Positions 25,919 through 34,629 of a stretch of DNA of 64,000 bases are shown here, piece after piece. Each line of letters starts with the position of its first letter. Positions within the stretch are counted from its first letter, which is position 1. The notes beneath the pieces were generated by a model, which saw only the letters and a list, made by a program, of their open reading frames with translations, was not told the DNA's origin and searched no databases. The DNA is taken from positions 24,397 through 88,396 of the forward strand of contig JABGQM010000012.1 of the NCBI GenBank assembly GCA_018648805.1, in the 5' to 3' direction. Origin of the DNA: Verrucomicrobiota bacterium. Lineage in GTDB: Bacteria > Verrucomicrobiota > Kiritimatiellia > UBA8416 > JABMPJ01. The position numbers and the translations under genes were made by a program.

Positions 25919-26920
25919 TCACGCTTTACGCGCCGTCGCCAGCCAGTGCGGCATGGGCGGGGGCAGCGGGCGGCATTCGAAATCGATAAATCCGGCCGTA
26001 GCCAGCCAGCTCGCCAGATCCTCGTCCGAGAAAACCCAACCGTTCGTTGTGGTCAGCGCCATGTTGACGGCAAACAGGGCCGAAAAGGCCGGCTCAGAGC
26101 GGGTGGCATCCGTCATCATATCGAGCACATTGATTACCCCGCCCGGCTTGAGGGCGGCGTAGGCGCGCTTGAACACATCGATAATCGCCTCCGGCGCTTC
26201 CTGGTGGAGCACGCCCAGGATGTTGATGACGTCGTTGTCGGGGGGAAACTCAGCCGTGTGGTAATCACCCGGTACGCACGTCACCCGGTCGGCCAGACCG
26301 GCGGCCTCGACCAGCTCGGCGGCGATCGCCACCACGCCGGGAAGATCCATCATCGTGCAGGCGAGACCCGCACGGTGTTCCGCTGCGAGGATGGCATAGG
26401 CACCCGAGCCGCCACCGATATCGAGCAGGCGTCCCGCCTCGGGAAGGTGCAGCATCGGTATCACCATGCGCCCAATCCCCATGGCACGGCCATGCATCGC
26501 CATCACAAAGGCGCGCGTCCGCGCCGGATCATCGCCCAGATGAATGGCGGGTGCTTCGACCGGCTGGCCGCTGCGAACCAGCTCCGGCAGCTGGCCCCAG
26601 GCGGCGTAGACATCCCGGTTGTACCGAATGGCACCGCTTAAATCACCCGCGGCACCCGGAACCAGAAAGGCTGCCGCTTCAGGCGTATTGCAGTAGGCCC
26701 CGCCCTCTTGGGTCAGCAGGCCCAACGCCACGCAGGCATCCATGAGGAGACGCGTAGCGCGCGGATCCAGTTCGAGCGCGGCCGCCACCGCCGCTACATC
26801 GGCCGGACTCGTCGTGGCCAACTGTCTAAAGATGCCCAGATCCGAGGCCGTAAAGAGGACGCATGAGTCGTAAAACGCATTCGCCAGGTTCATGATCCGA
26901 TCAGGTCGCACGGTCGTCAT
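25919..26920 (-). CDS. SAM-dependent O-methyltransferase (acetylserotonin-type)
   Basis: A 333-aa class I methyltransferase with an N-terminal winged-helix dimerisation domain (about 10-90) and a Rossmann core: LLDIGGGSGAYAI (SAM motif I, about 165), MMDLPGVVAIA, VPGDYHTAEFPPDNDVINIL and LKPGGVINVLDMM. Family members methylate hydroxyl groups on small aromatic or polyketide substrates. The ATG at 26920 has GAGGAG upstream; a GTG 42 bp earlier is also open. It is divergent from the ebo-type cluster, with about 165 bp shared upstream, which suggests a linked metabolite. Confidence 0.87.
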   Translation of the reverse strand: MTTVRPDRIMNLANAFYDSCVLFTASDLGIFRQLATTSPADVAAVAAALELDPRATRLLMDACVALGLLTQEGGAYCNTPEAAAFLVPGAAGDLSGAIRYNRDVYAAWGQLPELVRSGQPVEAPAIHLGDDPARTRAFVMAMHGRAMGIGRMVIPMLHLPEAGRLLDIGGGSGAYAILAAEHRAGLACTMMDLPGVVAIAAELVEAAGLADRVTCVPGDYHTAEFPPDNDVINILGVLHQEAPEAIIDVFKRAYAALKPGGVINVLDMMTDATRSEPAFSALFAVNMALTTTNGWVFSDEDLASWLATAGFIDFECRPLPPPMPHWLATARKA

Positions 26921-27086
26921 CGTCGTCTCCTCTTCTCGCGGGGTTGGGGCCAAAGGGGTCACTCTCGGTTAGAATATGGATGGGGGTCAAGCGACTAATA
27001 TTCTGGCCTTATGAGACGTTCCACTATAGGGATATCTGCTGATAAAGACGACTGTGAACAGACAGAGACATGAACAGGACATGACC

Positions 27087-27923
27087 ATGACTATTATTGA
27101 ACCACATATACACATGTACTCACGTACCACCGACGATTATCAGGCCATGTATGCTGCCGGCATCCGCGCCTGCGTCGAGCCCTCTTTCTGGATGGGCCAG
27201 AACCGGCGCTATGCCGGTACGTTCTTCGACTACTTTGCGCTGATCCTTGAGTTTGAAGCCGTGCGGGCGCGCCGCTTCGGGATCGACCACTTTGCCGCCG
27301 TGGCGCTGAATCCCAAGGAGGCCGAAGACCGCGGCCTGGCCGATGAGGTGATTGACGGTCTGGCCGAGTATCTTGACCATGAACGCTGTGTGGCGCTCGG
27401 GGAGATTGGCTTCAACAACAACACCCCCAACGAGGAGCACGCTTTTGTGCGCCAGCTCTCTATGGCCATCGAGCGTGATATGCCCGTCATCATCCACACG
27501 CCGCATATCGATAAGCTCAAGGGCACCCAGCGCATCGCCGATATCCTGCGCGAGATGAAGCACAATCCCGACCGCGTTGAGATCGACCACAACACCGAAG
27601 AGACCATGGCCATCAGCCGTGCGACGGGATGCTATTGCGGGATGACCGTCTACCCGATCTCCAAGCTCACCCCCGCGCGCGTATCCGACATCATTCGCCA
27701 GTTCGGAAGCGAACGCATGGTGGTCAACGGAAGCGCCGACTGGGGCATCTCGGACCCGCTCAGCCTGGTGAAGGTGGTCGAGTTTATGGCCGCCGACGGA
27801 CACGATGAGGCCTCGATTCAGCGCTTGGTCTGCGACAACGCGATGGCCTTTTACAGCGGCTCGGCCAACTGGAAGCCTGAGCTCGACCTGGTGCCCGTGG
27901 ATCCCAACATCTTCCAGAGGTGA
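27087..27923 (+). CDS. eboB: TatD-like metal-dependent hydrolase (EboB-type)
   Basis: A 278-aa amidohydrolase-fold protein starting MTIIEPHIHMYSRTTDDYQA. The EPHIHM motif supplies the first metal-binding His pair. GEIGFNNNT, IIHTPH and the GSADWGISDP block complete the TIM-barrel metal site. EPHxHMxSRTTDDY is the pattern of the TatD relatives found in ebo clusters. AGGA lies 7 nt upstream of the ATG at 27087. It is the first gene of a tightly packed five-gene run. The symbol follows cluster context. Confidence 0.82.
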   Translation: MTIIEPHIHMYSRTTDDYQAMYAAGIRACVEPSFWMGQNRRYAGTFFDYFALILEFEAVRARRFGIDHFAAVALNPKEAEDRGLADEVIDGLAEYLDHERCVALGEIGFNNNTPNEEHAFVRQLSMAIERDMPVIIHTPHIDKLKGTQRIADILREMKHNPDRVEIDHNTEETMAISRATGCYCGMTVYPISKLTPARVSDIIRQFGSERMVVNGSADWGISDPLSLVKVVEFMAADGHDEASIQRLVCDNAMAFYSGSANWKPELDLVPVDPNIFQR

Positions 27924-27927
27924 TGCG

Positions 27928-28824
27928 GTGCCTGCCACCCCGACCCTCCGCGCCTGGCTGCAGCTGATTCGCCTGCCCAACCTGCTGACCGTGCCCGGCG
28001 ACCCCCTCGCAGGCGCCTGTCTGGCCCTGGCCATACAGGGCGGCGGGCGGCTGACGCCTGCGCTGATGGTTGGCGCGGCGTCGCTCGCGTTCTATACCGC
28101 CGGCCTCATCATCAACGACTGCTGCGACCTGAAGGAGGATCGCCGGCAGCGGCCCGACCGTCCCCTCCCGTCGGGACATGTGGCGCGCGGCCACGCGCTG
28201 GGAGCCTCCCTGCTCCTGATCGTCCTGGCGCTGGGGCTGGCATGGAGGGTGAATCCCCTCAGCGGCGCCACGGCCGGGGCGTTGAGCGGCATGATTCTGC
28301 TCTATAACCTGCTGCTCAAACGGAGCCCCCTACCCGGCGCACTGGCCATGGGCCTCTGCCGCGGTTTGAGCCTGCTCCTCGGCGCGACGGCAGTCGGCAC
28401 CGGGCGGCCGGGCGGCATGGTCCTGGCCGCCGCACTACTGCTGACGCTCTATATTTCTGCGGTGACCCTGCTGGCCGACCGGGAGCACGAGGCCGTCACA
28501 CTGGGGGGCCGACGCTGGTGGCCCCTGGTGGCCGGGGTGGCACTGCTGGTCTTGCTCCTGGTCGTTTCGCACGGATGGGGATGGCTGTCGCTTCTGCCCG
28601 CCACGGTGGCAGGTGTCAGCCTCCTGCGGCTGGGAGGCGCCCTGCGTGGCACACCCGCGCCGCAGATCGTCCAGTCCTCCATCGGCCGCTATATCCGGCT
28701 TTTGCTTCTGGTGCAAGCGGCACTCTGTTTCGTACAGTTTCCGGCTGGCACAGCGACCGGCGTGGTGCTGTGTCTGTTGTGGCCGTTGAGCGGTCGGCTG
28801 GGCCGCTGGTTCTATGCGAGCTGA
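27928..28824 (+). CDS. eboC: UbiA-family prenyltransferase (EboC-type)
   Basis: A 298-aa polytopic membrane protein with about eight hydrophobic helices. The signature NDCCDLKEDRRQRPDRPLPSG begins at about residue 60; its NDxxDxxxD pattern binds Mg-prenyl diphosphate. The C-terminal half has the second acidic loop (LLADREHE). It starts at GTG 27928, 4 bp after eboB, with AGAGGTGAT upstream. UbiA-like EboC is a core member of ebo clusters. Its substrate is unknown. Confidence 0.85.
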   Translation: MPATPTLRAWLQLIRLPNLLTVPGDPLAGACLALAIQGGGRLTPALMVGAASLAFYTAGLIINDCCDLKEDRRQRPDRPLPSGHVARGHALGASLLLIVLALGLAWRVNPLSGATAGALSGMILLYNLLLKRSPLPGALAMGLCRGLSLLLGATAVGTGRPGGMVLAAALLLTLYISAVTLLADREHEAVTLGGRRWWPLVAGVALLVLLLVVSHGWGWLSLLPATVAGVSLLRLGGALRGTPAPQIVQSSIGRYIRLLLLVQAALCFVQFPAGTATGVVLCLLWPLSGRLGRWFYAS

Positions 28825-28830
28825 GAGAGT

Positions 28831-30105
28831 ATGCCTAAACAGAAAATAGTCGTGGTCCAGGTGGCCGCTTTGAGCTGGGAGCTTCTGCAGCGCTACGGTC
28901 TGCAGCTGCCGGGACTCTCGTTCCAGCCCACGGCATCGATCTTCCCCGCCCTGACCTGCCCGGTACAGGCCACCATGCGCACCGCGACGCTACCCGACGC
29001 GCACGGCATGCTTTCGAACGGCGTGTTTGACCCACGGCTGCGCAAGGTGCTCTTCTGGGAACAGTCCGCGGCCCAGATCGAAGGTCCACGCATCTGGGAC
29101 GGCCTGCGCGCGCAGGGCGGCAGCGCGGGCATGTTCTTCTGGCAGCAGAGCCTCGGTGAATCGGTCGATTGGCTGCTCTCGCCGGCACCGATTCACCGCC
29201 ACCACGGCGGCATGATCCAGGATTGCGCCGGCCGCCCCGAGAGCCTCTATCCCCGTCTGCAGAAGGCCCTCAAGCGCCCCTTCAACCTGATGCGCTACTG
29301 GGGGCCACTCGCCTCTGCCGCATCCTCGCAATGGATCGCCGAGGCGGTGGCCAACCTGATGGCCTGCCCCGCCGCGCCCAACCTGTTGATGACCTATCTG
29401 CCGGCCCTGGACTACGATCTGCAACGCTACGGTCCCTCCGATCCACGCTGCGCCAAGGCGTGGCGACAGACCGTCGCGCAGCTCTCGCTCCTGGTTGAAG
29501 CCGCCGCCCAGCATGGTTACGAGGTGTTGGTCTATGGCGACTACGCCATCGCCGACTGTCCGGGCGGACCGGTCTATCCCAATCGTATCCTGCGCGAGGC
29601 CGGACTCCTGAGCGTGCGGCCGATCAAGCAGATGGCCTATCTTGATCTCTATCACACGCCCGCTTTTGCCATGGTCGATCACGAGATTGCGCACATCTAT
29701 ACCACCTCCCCCGCGCACCACCTGGCCGCCCGTGCGGCCCTGGAAGCGGCCCCCGGGATCGCGGAGGTACGCGAGAGCGCTACGGGCTCGAACGGCGGCG
29801 ACCTCGTGGCCGTCGCGGCCGAAGGCCAGTGGTTCTCCTATCGCTGGTGGAATGAGCGCCGTGAGGCACCCGATTACGCATCCCACGTTGATATTCACAA
29901 CAAGCCCGGCTTCGATCCCTGCGAACTTTTTTTCGGATGGCCCCCCGGCTCGGTATCGCAGAACGACCATCGTGTGGGTGGCACCCACGGACGCATCGGC
30001 CCGGGGCGTGACGTCGCATGGGCCTCGACGATCCTGGAGGGGCGGCCAGAGAGCCTGCTGGACCTCTCCCGCGATCTCAAACACTGGCTGGAGACCACAC
30101 CATGA
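28831..30105 (+). CDS. Alkaline phosphatase-superfamily phosphodiesterase (EboF-type)
   Basis: A 424-aa type I phosphodiesterase/nucleotide pyrophosphatase-like enzyme. The N-terminal nucleophile region is FPALTCPVQATMRTATLPDAHGM, with Thr in the CPVQAT segment. The metal-site motifs YLPALDYDLQRYGP and VYGDYAIAD follow, with the terminal GGTHGRIG. Nucleotide-pyrophosphatase-like proteins accompany eboB-E in other genomes. The gene starts 6 bp after eboC and overlaps eboD by the ATGA motif, so an operon is certain. The substrate is unknown. Confidence 0.82.
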   Translation: MPKQKIVVVQVAALSWELLQRYGLQLPGLSFQPTASIFPALTCPVQATMRTATLPDAHGMLSNGVFDPRLRKVLFWEQSAAQIEGPRIWDGLRAQGGSAGMFFWQQSLGESVDWLLSPAPIHRHHGGMIQDCAGRPESLYPRLQKALKRPFNLMRYWGPLASAASSQWIAEAVANLMACPAAPNLLMTYLPALDYDLQRYGPSDPRCAKAWRQTVAQLSLLVEAAAQHGYEVLVYGDYAIADCPGGPVYPNRILREAGLLSVRPIKQMAYLDLYHTPAFAMVDHEIAHIYTTSPAHHLAARAALEAAPGIAEVRESATGSNGGDLVAVAAEGQWFSYRWWNERREAPDYASHVDIHNKPGFDPCELFFGWPPGSVSQNDHRVGGTHGRIGPGRDVAWASTILEGRPESLLDLSRDLKHWLETTP

Positions 30106-31271
30106 GCAGCACTTCGCATACCTACCACCAGCGCATCAGTGTCGACTACAACTACCCCGTCGAATTTGCGCGCGACATCTTGAATCCAGACAACCCATTA
30201 CTGGCCAACACGTTGGATCGATTAAAAGAGGGACGCAGGCACCGTGTGCAGGCCTTTGTCGATTCCGGTGTGGTGAAGGCGTGGCCCGATATTGCCGACC
30301 GGCTGCGCGCCTATGCCGCGGCCTATCCCGAGATCATCGATCTGGTGCATGATCCAGAAACGGTCCAAGGCGGCGAACGGGCCAAGAACAGTCGCCGGGC
30401 GGCTGAACGGGTTATGGAGAGCATTGCCGACCACCACCTCTGCCGCCAGAGCTTCGTGCTCGCGATCGGGGGCGGCAGTGCGCTTGATATTATCGGCCTG
30501 GCCGCCACACTCGTTCACCGCGGCTTGAGGCAGATTCGCATCCCCACCACCGTCCTGGCCCAGAATGACAGCGGCGTGGGGGTCAAAAACGGGATCGATG
30601 CCTACGGCGTCAAGAATTTTGCCGGTACCTTTGCGCCGCCTTTTGCGGTCCTGATCGATCCCGCCTTCCTGACCACGCTGGAAGACCGCTACTGGATTGG
30701 CGGGCTCGGCGAGGCGTTCAAGGTGGCCCTGATCAAGGATGCCGCCTTCTTTGATTATCTCTGCCGTCACGCCGAGGCGCTGCGGCAGCGTGACGCCGAG
30801 GTGATTGAGGAGGTCGTACGCCGCTCAGCCATCCTCCACCTCGAACACATCCGCGAGGGCGGAGATCCCTTCGAGTTCGGGGCCTCACGTCCGCTCGACT
30901 TCGGTCACTGGAGTGCGCATCGCCTTGAGGTGATGTCCGGCTATGAACTCAGCCATGGTTGTGCCGTGGCGATTGGGGTGGCCCTCGACGCCTTCTATGC
31001 CCAGGCCACCGGACTGATATCATCCGGCGAGTTTGAGTCGATTGTGCGCGCCATGAAGGCAGCCGGACTGGCCATATGGAGCACGTTGCTTGAACGCTGC
31101 GAGCCGGACGGCGACCTGACCGTGTTGCGTGGATTGGCTGACTTCCGTGAGCATCTTGGTGGCGAGCTGCATGTTACGCTGCCGGGTCCGATTGGCCGCG
31201 GGGTCGAGATCAACGAGATGGATCCCGAGATTATTATCCAGGGCATCCAGGCTCTGAAGGAACTCGCATGA
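30102..31271 (+). CDS. eboD: 3-dehydroquinate synthase-like sugar phosphate cyclase (EboD-type)
   Basis: A 389-aa member of the dehydroquinate synthase/sugar phosphate cyclase family. GGGSALDIIG is the NAD-binding loop, IPTTVLAQNDSGVGVKNGID the substrate loop and FGHWSAHRLEVMSGYELSHG a zinc-binding His block. Family members cyclise heptulose or hexulose phosphates; the position in an ebo-type operon argues for a secondary-metabolite role and not the shikimate pathway. It starts inside the preceding gene (ATGA overlap) and overlaps the next by the same motif. Confidence 0.85.
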   Translation: MSSTSHTYHQRISVDYNYPVEFARDILNPDNPLLANTLDRLKEGRRHRVQAFVDSGVVKAWPDIADRLRAYAAAYPEIIDLVHDPETVQGGERAKNSRRAAERVMESIADHHLCRQSFVLAIGGGSALDIIGLAATLVHRGLRQIRIPTTVLAQNDSGVGVKNGIDAYGVKNFAGTFAPPFAVLIDPAFLTTLEDRYWIGGLGEAFKVALIKDAAFFDYLCRHAEALRQRDAEVIEEVVRRSAILHLEHIREGGDPFEFGASRPLDFGHWSAHRLEVMSGYELSHGCAVAIGVALDAFYAQATGLISSGEFESIVRAMKAAGLAIWSTLLERCEPDGDLTVLRGLADFREHLGGELHVTLPGPIGRGVEINEMDPEIIIQGIQALKELA

Positions 31272-32455
31272 AGATTGACGGCGAGACCACACGACACCTG
31301 ACCTACTGCATGAACGTCCATCCCGGCGAGTCGTGGGATGACGTGCTCGAGGCGATCCGGATCCACGTGGTTCCGCTGCGCGAGCGCACCGCACCGGGCC
31401 GGGCCTTTGGACTCGGTCTCCGCCTATCACATGCCGCTGTCGAGGCCGCCACGCCCGAGGCCGTGGCCGAGCTCAAGGGCCTGCTTGACGCGCATGACCT
31501 CTATGTGTTCACGATCAACGCCTTTCCTTTCGGCACCTTTCATGGGGAGCGCGTCAAAGAGCACGTCTACCAGCCCGACTGGCGCAGCGTGGAACGGCGC
31601 GACTACACCCTTCGTGTGGCCGACATCGCGGCCCAGCTCGCCGGGGCGGGCGAGACGGTCAGCATCAGCACCGTACCGGGTTCATACGGTGCCTGGATTG
31701 AGACCGAAGACGATGTTCGCCTTATGGTCGAACACCTCATGGATGTGGTTGCCCACCTGGTTACGATTGAAGCCGGAGGCGGCTGCCGCATCACCCTCGG
31801 CCTCGAGCCCGAACCCGACTGTTACCTGCAGACCACGCCGGATGTGCTCGCCTTTTTCGCCGGACCAATCGAAACAATCGGGCACCCATATCTTGATCAG
31901 CTATTGGGTGACAGTACGTTAAACACACACAATCTCATCGCGCGCCACCTCGGCATCTGCTTCGACACCTGTCACCTCGCGCTCCAATTCGAGTCGCTCG
32001 AGGAGAGTCTTCACGCCCTGGCCGATGCGGGCATCCTGATATCGAAAGTTCAAATCAGCTCCGCGCTGCATATGTGCCACACGGCCGATGCTCGCCAAGC
32101 GCTGCAGGCGTTTCTTGATCCGGTCTACCTTCACCAGGTCAAGATCCGGTCGTCGGCCCACGCCGCCCTGAAATCGTATCCCGATCTCGACGTGGCACTC
32201 AAGGCCACCGCGCCCGACGCGGATGAAGCCTGGCGGATCCATTTTCACGTGCCGCTCTATTTCAAAAGCTACGGCGCACTCGGCTCCACCGCCGGCGAGC
32301 TTTCGCCCTCCTTCTTCAAGGCTCTCAAGGCCGTCAATGCCACGCATCTGGAGATAGAGACCTACACCTTTGACGTCTTGCCGCCCGACCTACGCGCCCT
32401 CGGCATCGACCAGAGCCTCGCCCTCGAGTACGACTGGGTGCTGAAGCGGTTATAG
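31268..32455 (+). CDS. eboE: Metabolite traffic protein EboE
   Basis: A 395-aa TIM-barrel protein of the xylose-isomerase-like superfamily. It starts MKIDGETTRHLTYCMNVHPG; TYCxNVHPGE is characteristic of EboE. TLGLEPEPDC, GICFDTCHLALQFE and YKSYG-like HVPLYFKSYG blocks supply the metal site and substrate pocket. EboE-type proteins have been implicated in moving metabolite precursors toward the periplasm in cyanobacteria. It is the last gene of the run, and a MITE-like element begins 5 bp after its stop. Confidence 0.85.
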   Translation: MKIDGETTRHLTYCMNVHPGESWDDVLEAIRIHVVPLRERTAPGRAFGLGLRLSHAAVEAATPEAVAELKGLLDAHDLYVFTINAFPFGTFHGERVKEHVYQPDWRSVERRDYTLRVADIAAQLAGAGETVSISTVPGSYGAWIETEDDVRLMVEHLMDVVAHLVTIEAGGGCRITLGLEPEPDCYLQTTPDVLAFFAGPIETIGHPYLDQLLGDSTLNTHNLIARHLGICFDTCHLALQFESLEESLHALADAGILISKVQISSALHMCHTADARQALQAFLDPVYLHQVKIRSSAHAALKSYPDLDVALKATAPDADEAWRIHFHVPLYFKSYGALGSTAGELSPSFFKALKAVNATHLEIETYTFDVLPPDLRALGIDQSLALEYDWVLKRL

Positions 32456-32460
32456 ACCCG

Positions 32461-32728
32461 GAATGGCGCTTGGATAAGGCGGTTAACTGGTAAGAATTGA
32501 ACACCCAATATCCAACACTCAAATCCAATGACCAAGTGCGTGCGGCTAGCGAATGGTCAGTCCCGAGGCCTCCCATTCACTGTGCACGCTCACTTGGACA
32601 TTGGGAGTTCGTTGCCATTCCCTTCGGTCATTGCTTTCGCTTCGCTCAAGCCTGTCTCCGCTTCGCTCCGGCTGTTGGATATTGGATATTCAGATGTATA
32701 CGAAGCAGTCTTTACCCAAGTGCCATTC
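32461..32728. mobile_element. MITE-like element, copy 1 (TIR GAATGGCRCTTGG)
   Basis: A 268-bp non-coding element bounded by inverted ends GAATGGCGCTTGGATAAG (32461-32478) and CCCAAGTGCCATTC (32715-32728). The ends match those of the element at 53691-53904. It contains a family B palindrome. No clear target duplication is visible, so the insertion is older or degraded. It accounts for most of the 341-bp gap between eboE and mnmE, so the mnmE promoter must lie in it or in the 68 bp after it. Confidence 0.7.
32500..32697. repeat. Family B palindromic repeat, copy 3 (inside MITE-like element)
   Basis: Left arm ACACCCAATATCCAACACTC, right arm GCTGTTGGATATTGGATATT, with CCAAGTG and CACTTGG in the centre. 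The arms are more diverged than in the other copies. Confidence 0.7.
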
Positions 32729-32796
32729 GGCTTTAGCCTGATCTACTCCAAGTTCAGAGTTGCCCCAGCCATACCATACCGACTATTTTTAGCGGC

Positions 32797-34161
32797 GTGA
32801 CCACTGTATTCAAAGACACCATCGCCGCCATATCAACCGCACCCGGACCGGCCGGCATCGCGATTCTGCGTCTATCGGGTCCCGACAGCCTCGCCATCGC
32901 CGATTCCGTAGTGCGCTGCAGCGGCCCCCCCCCTTCACAGCGGGCCGGTGGCACGTTCCTGCATGGCCGCGTCGTTCATGGCGAGGAAGAGATCGACGAG
33001 GCCGTGGTTCTCATCTTTCGCGCTCCGCATAGCTATACGCGTGAAGACGTGGTAGAAATCCAGGGTCACGGAGGGCAGGCTGCGGCCCAGCGCATTCTGC
33101 AGACCGTGCTGGCGGTCGGGGCCCGGCCAGCCGATCCCGGGGAGTTCACCCGACGCGCTTTTCTGAATGGGCGCATCGATCTCGTGCAGGCCGAAGCCGT
33201 GGCCGATCTCATTCGCGCCCGCTCCGATCGTGCCGCCGCCGCCGCGGTCGAACAGCTCGAGGGGCGGCTCAGCACCCAGCTCAATGCCCTCTACGATCAT
33301 CTGATGGCCGCGGTGGCCGATCTGGAGGCCTCGCTCGATTTCGAGGAAGGCGAGCTGCCCCCCTCCGTACTGACCCAGACCGACGCCCAATTGGCGGCGG
33401 CCGAGGAGGAGATCCAGCTCCTGCTCGCCACCTGGCAAGAAGGGCACCTGCTGCGCGACGGCGCAAGAGTCGTGATTGCCGGTCAGCCCAACGTCGGCAA
33501 ATCAACCCTCATGAACCGTCTGCTCGGACGCGACCGCTCCATCGTCACCCACCTGCCCGGCACCACCCGCGACACCATTGAAGAGAGCCTTATTCTGGGG
33601 GGCATCCCCATGCGCCTGATCGACACCGCCGGACTACGTGACACATCGTGTCTCGTTGAGCAACAAGGGGTTACACGTGCGTCCATTAGTATAGACCAGG
33701 CAGATCTGGTGCTCTATCTTATCGATGCATCGCAACCGGTCAGCGTAGAAGCGCACACGACACTGTCTCGACTTGCCCCCAAGACCACCCTCCTGGTTCA
33801 GAGTAAAGTCGATCTAGTGAAAGAAATTCCAGAGCCACCTGACCACCGGTACGAAATCGTCACCTGCAGCGCCTCCAGCGAGGACGGGGTCAAGAGTGTT
33901 CGCGATGCACTTTTTGCCCGCCTGGGTCAGATGGACACCCCACCCCACGCCGTGATCTCCGAGCGTCACCGTACACTCCTGCAGCTAGCCCAAGCGTGTA
34001 TGGTCGAAGCACGCCAGCTAGCCAGCGAAGATGAAGCCCTCCTCGTTCCCGCCGCCGATCTCCTGCGCAGCGCGCTCGATCATCTCGGCAGCATCACCGG
34101 TCGCACCTACACCAGCGAACTCCTCGACGCCATCTTCAGCCGCTTCTGTATCGGAAAGTAG
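32797..34161 (+). CDS. mnmE: tRNA uridine-5-carboxymethylaminomethyl GTPase MnmE
   Basis: A 454-aa MnmE (TrmE). The N-terminal folate-binding domain opens with DTIAAISTAPGPAGIAILRL and GEFTRRAFLNGRIDL. The G domain follows with GQPNVGKS, LPGTTRDTIEE, DTAGLRDT and an atypical G4 QSKVDL. The C-terminal helical domain ends in the essential CIGK motif. With MnmG it modifies U34 of several tRNAs. It starts at GTG 32797, downstream of a MITE-like element. In many bacteria mnmE directly precedes mnmG; here a nuclease-like element separates them. Confidence 0.97.
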   Translation: MTTVFKDTIAAISTAPGPAGIAILRLSGPDSLAIADSVVRCSGPPPSQRAGGTFLHGRVVHGEEEIDEAVVLIFRAPHSYTREDVVEIQGHGGQAAAQRILQTVLAVGARPADPGEFTRRAFLNGRIDLVQAEAVADLIRARSDRAAAAAVEQLEGRLSTQLNALYDHLMAAVADLEASLDFEEGELPPSVLTQTDAQLAAAEEEIQLLLATWQEGHLLRDGARVVIAGQPNVGKSTLMNRLLGRDRSIVTHLPGTTRDTIEESLILGGIPMRLIDTAGLRDTSCLVEQQGVTRASISIDQADLVLYLIDASQPVSVEAHTTLSRLAPKTTLLVQSKVDLVKEIPEPPDHRYEIVTCSASSEDGVKSVRDALFARLGQMDTPPHAVISERHRTLLQLAQACMVEARQLASEDEALLVPAADLLRSALDHLGSITGRTYTSELLDAIFSRFCIGK

Positions 34162-34176
34162 GATGTAGGGGAACAA

Positions 34177-34621
34177 GCCACCACGGAAAACACGGAAGGC
34201 ACGGAAATGGGAAAACTTCTATTTGAAAAAGAGAGCTTTGCTATTCGAGGCGCAGTGTTTGAGGTCTACAAGGAGATGGGTTGTGGGTTTCTCGAATCTG
34301 TCTATCAAGAGTGTCTGGAGCGAGAGCTAAAGAAATGCGATATTCCGTTTGAACCTCAGAAGCAGCTATCTCTGTACTATAAAGGTGATGTTCTGGACCA
34401 GGTCTACATTCCTGACCTGGTCTGCTATGGACAGATCATCCTCGAACTGAAGGCCGCGAAGACAGTATCCCCCGAGCACCGAGCACAGATCATCAATTAT
34501 CTTAAGGCGTCCAAGACACGCGTTGGATTCCTCGTGAACTTTGGAGTATACCCTAAAGCAACGATAGAGCGCTTTGTGCTCTAACCTCCCTTTCCGTGAT
34601 TTCCGTGTCTTCCGTGGTGGC
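34177..34621. mobile_element. GxxExxY-gene cassette bounded by long inverted repeats
   Basis: A 445-bp unit. The left arm (34177-34212) is built from CCACCACGGAAAACACGGAA and continues GGCACGGAAATGGGA. The right arm (34587-34621) is its near-complement, ending TTCCGTGTCTTCCGTGGTGG. About nine in ten positions pair. The single gene inside starts within the left arm and stops 2 bp before the right arm. The unit fills the space between the mnmE stop and the mnmG start. The same arm type without a gene occurs at 36652-36999. Confidence 0.75.
34207..34584 (+). CDS. GxxExxY protein (PD-(D/E)XK nuclease superfamily-like)
   Basis: A 125-aa protein with the defining GCGFLESVYQECL (GxxExxY) motif at about 25-37. 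DVLDQVYIPDLVCYGQIILELKA contains a D-x(n)-ExK-type nuclease core (Asp in IPDL, then ELKA). Family members resemble PD-(D/E)XK nucleases and are common in PVC bacteria, but their role is unknown. The ATG lies inside the inverted-repeat arm. Base composition is lower in GC than mnmE 5' sequence and the ebo genes. It may be a mobile nuclease; its activity is inference. Confidence 0.88.
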   Translation: MGKLLFEKESFAIRGAVFEVYKEMGCGFLESVYQECLERELKKCDIPFEPQKQLSLYYKGDVLDQVYIPDLVCYGQIILELKAAKTVSPEHRAQIINYLKASKTRVGFLVNFGVYPKATIERFVL

Positions 34622-34629
34622 CTAATCCC

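Noticed and set aside
27026..27041. T7-promoter-like CACTATAGGGA upstream of the ebo-type genes
   Set aside because: Only the core is shared; the rest of the phage consensus is missing and no phage polymerase is present. Treated as coincidence.
31355..31372. A third parS-like CCACGTGG in eboE
   Set aside because: Only the central 8 bp match; outer bases of the 16-bp consensus differ at five positions.
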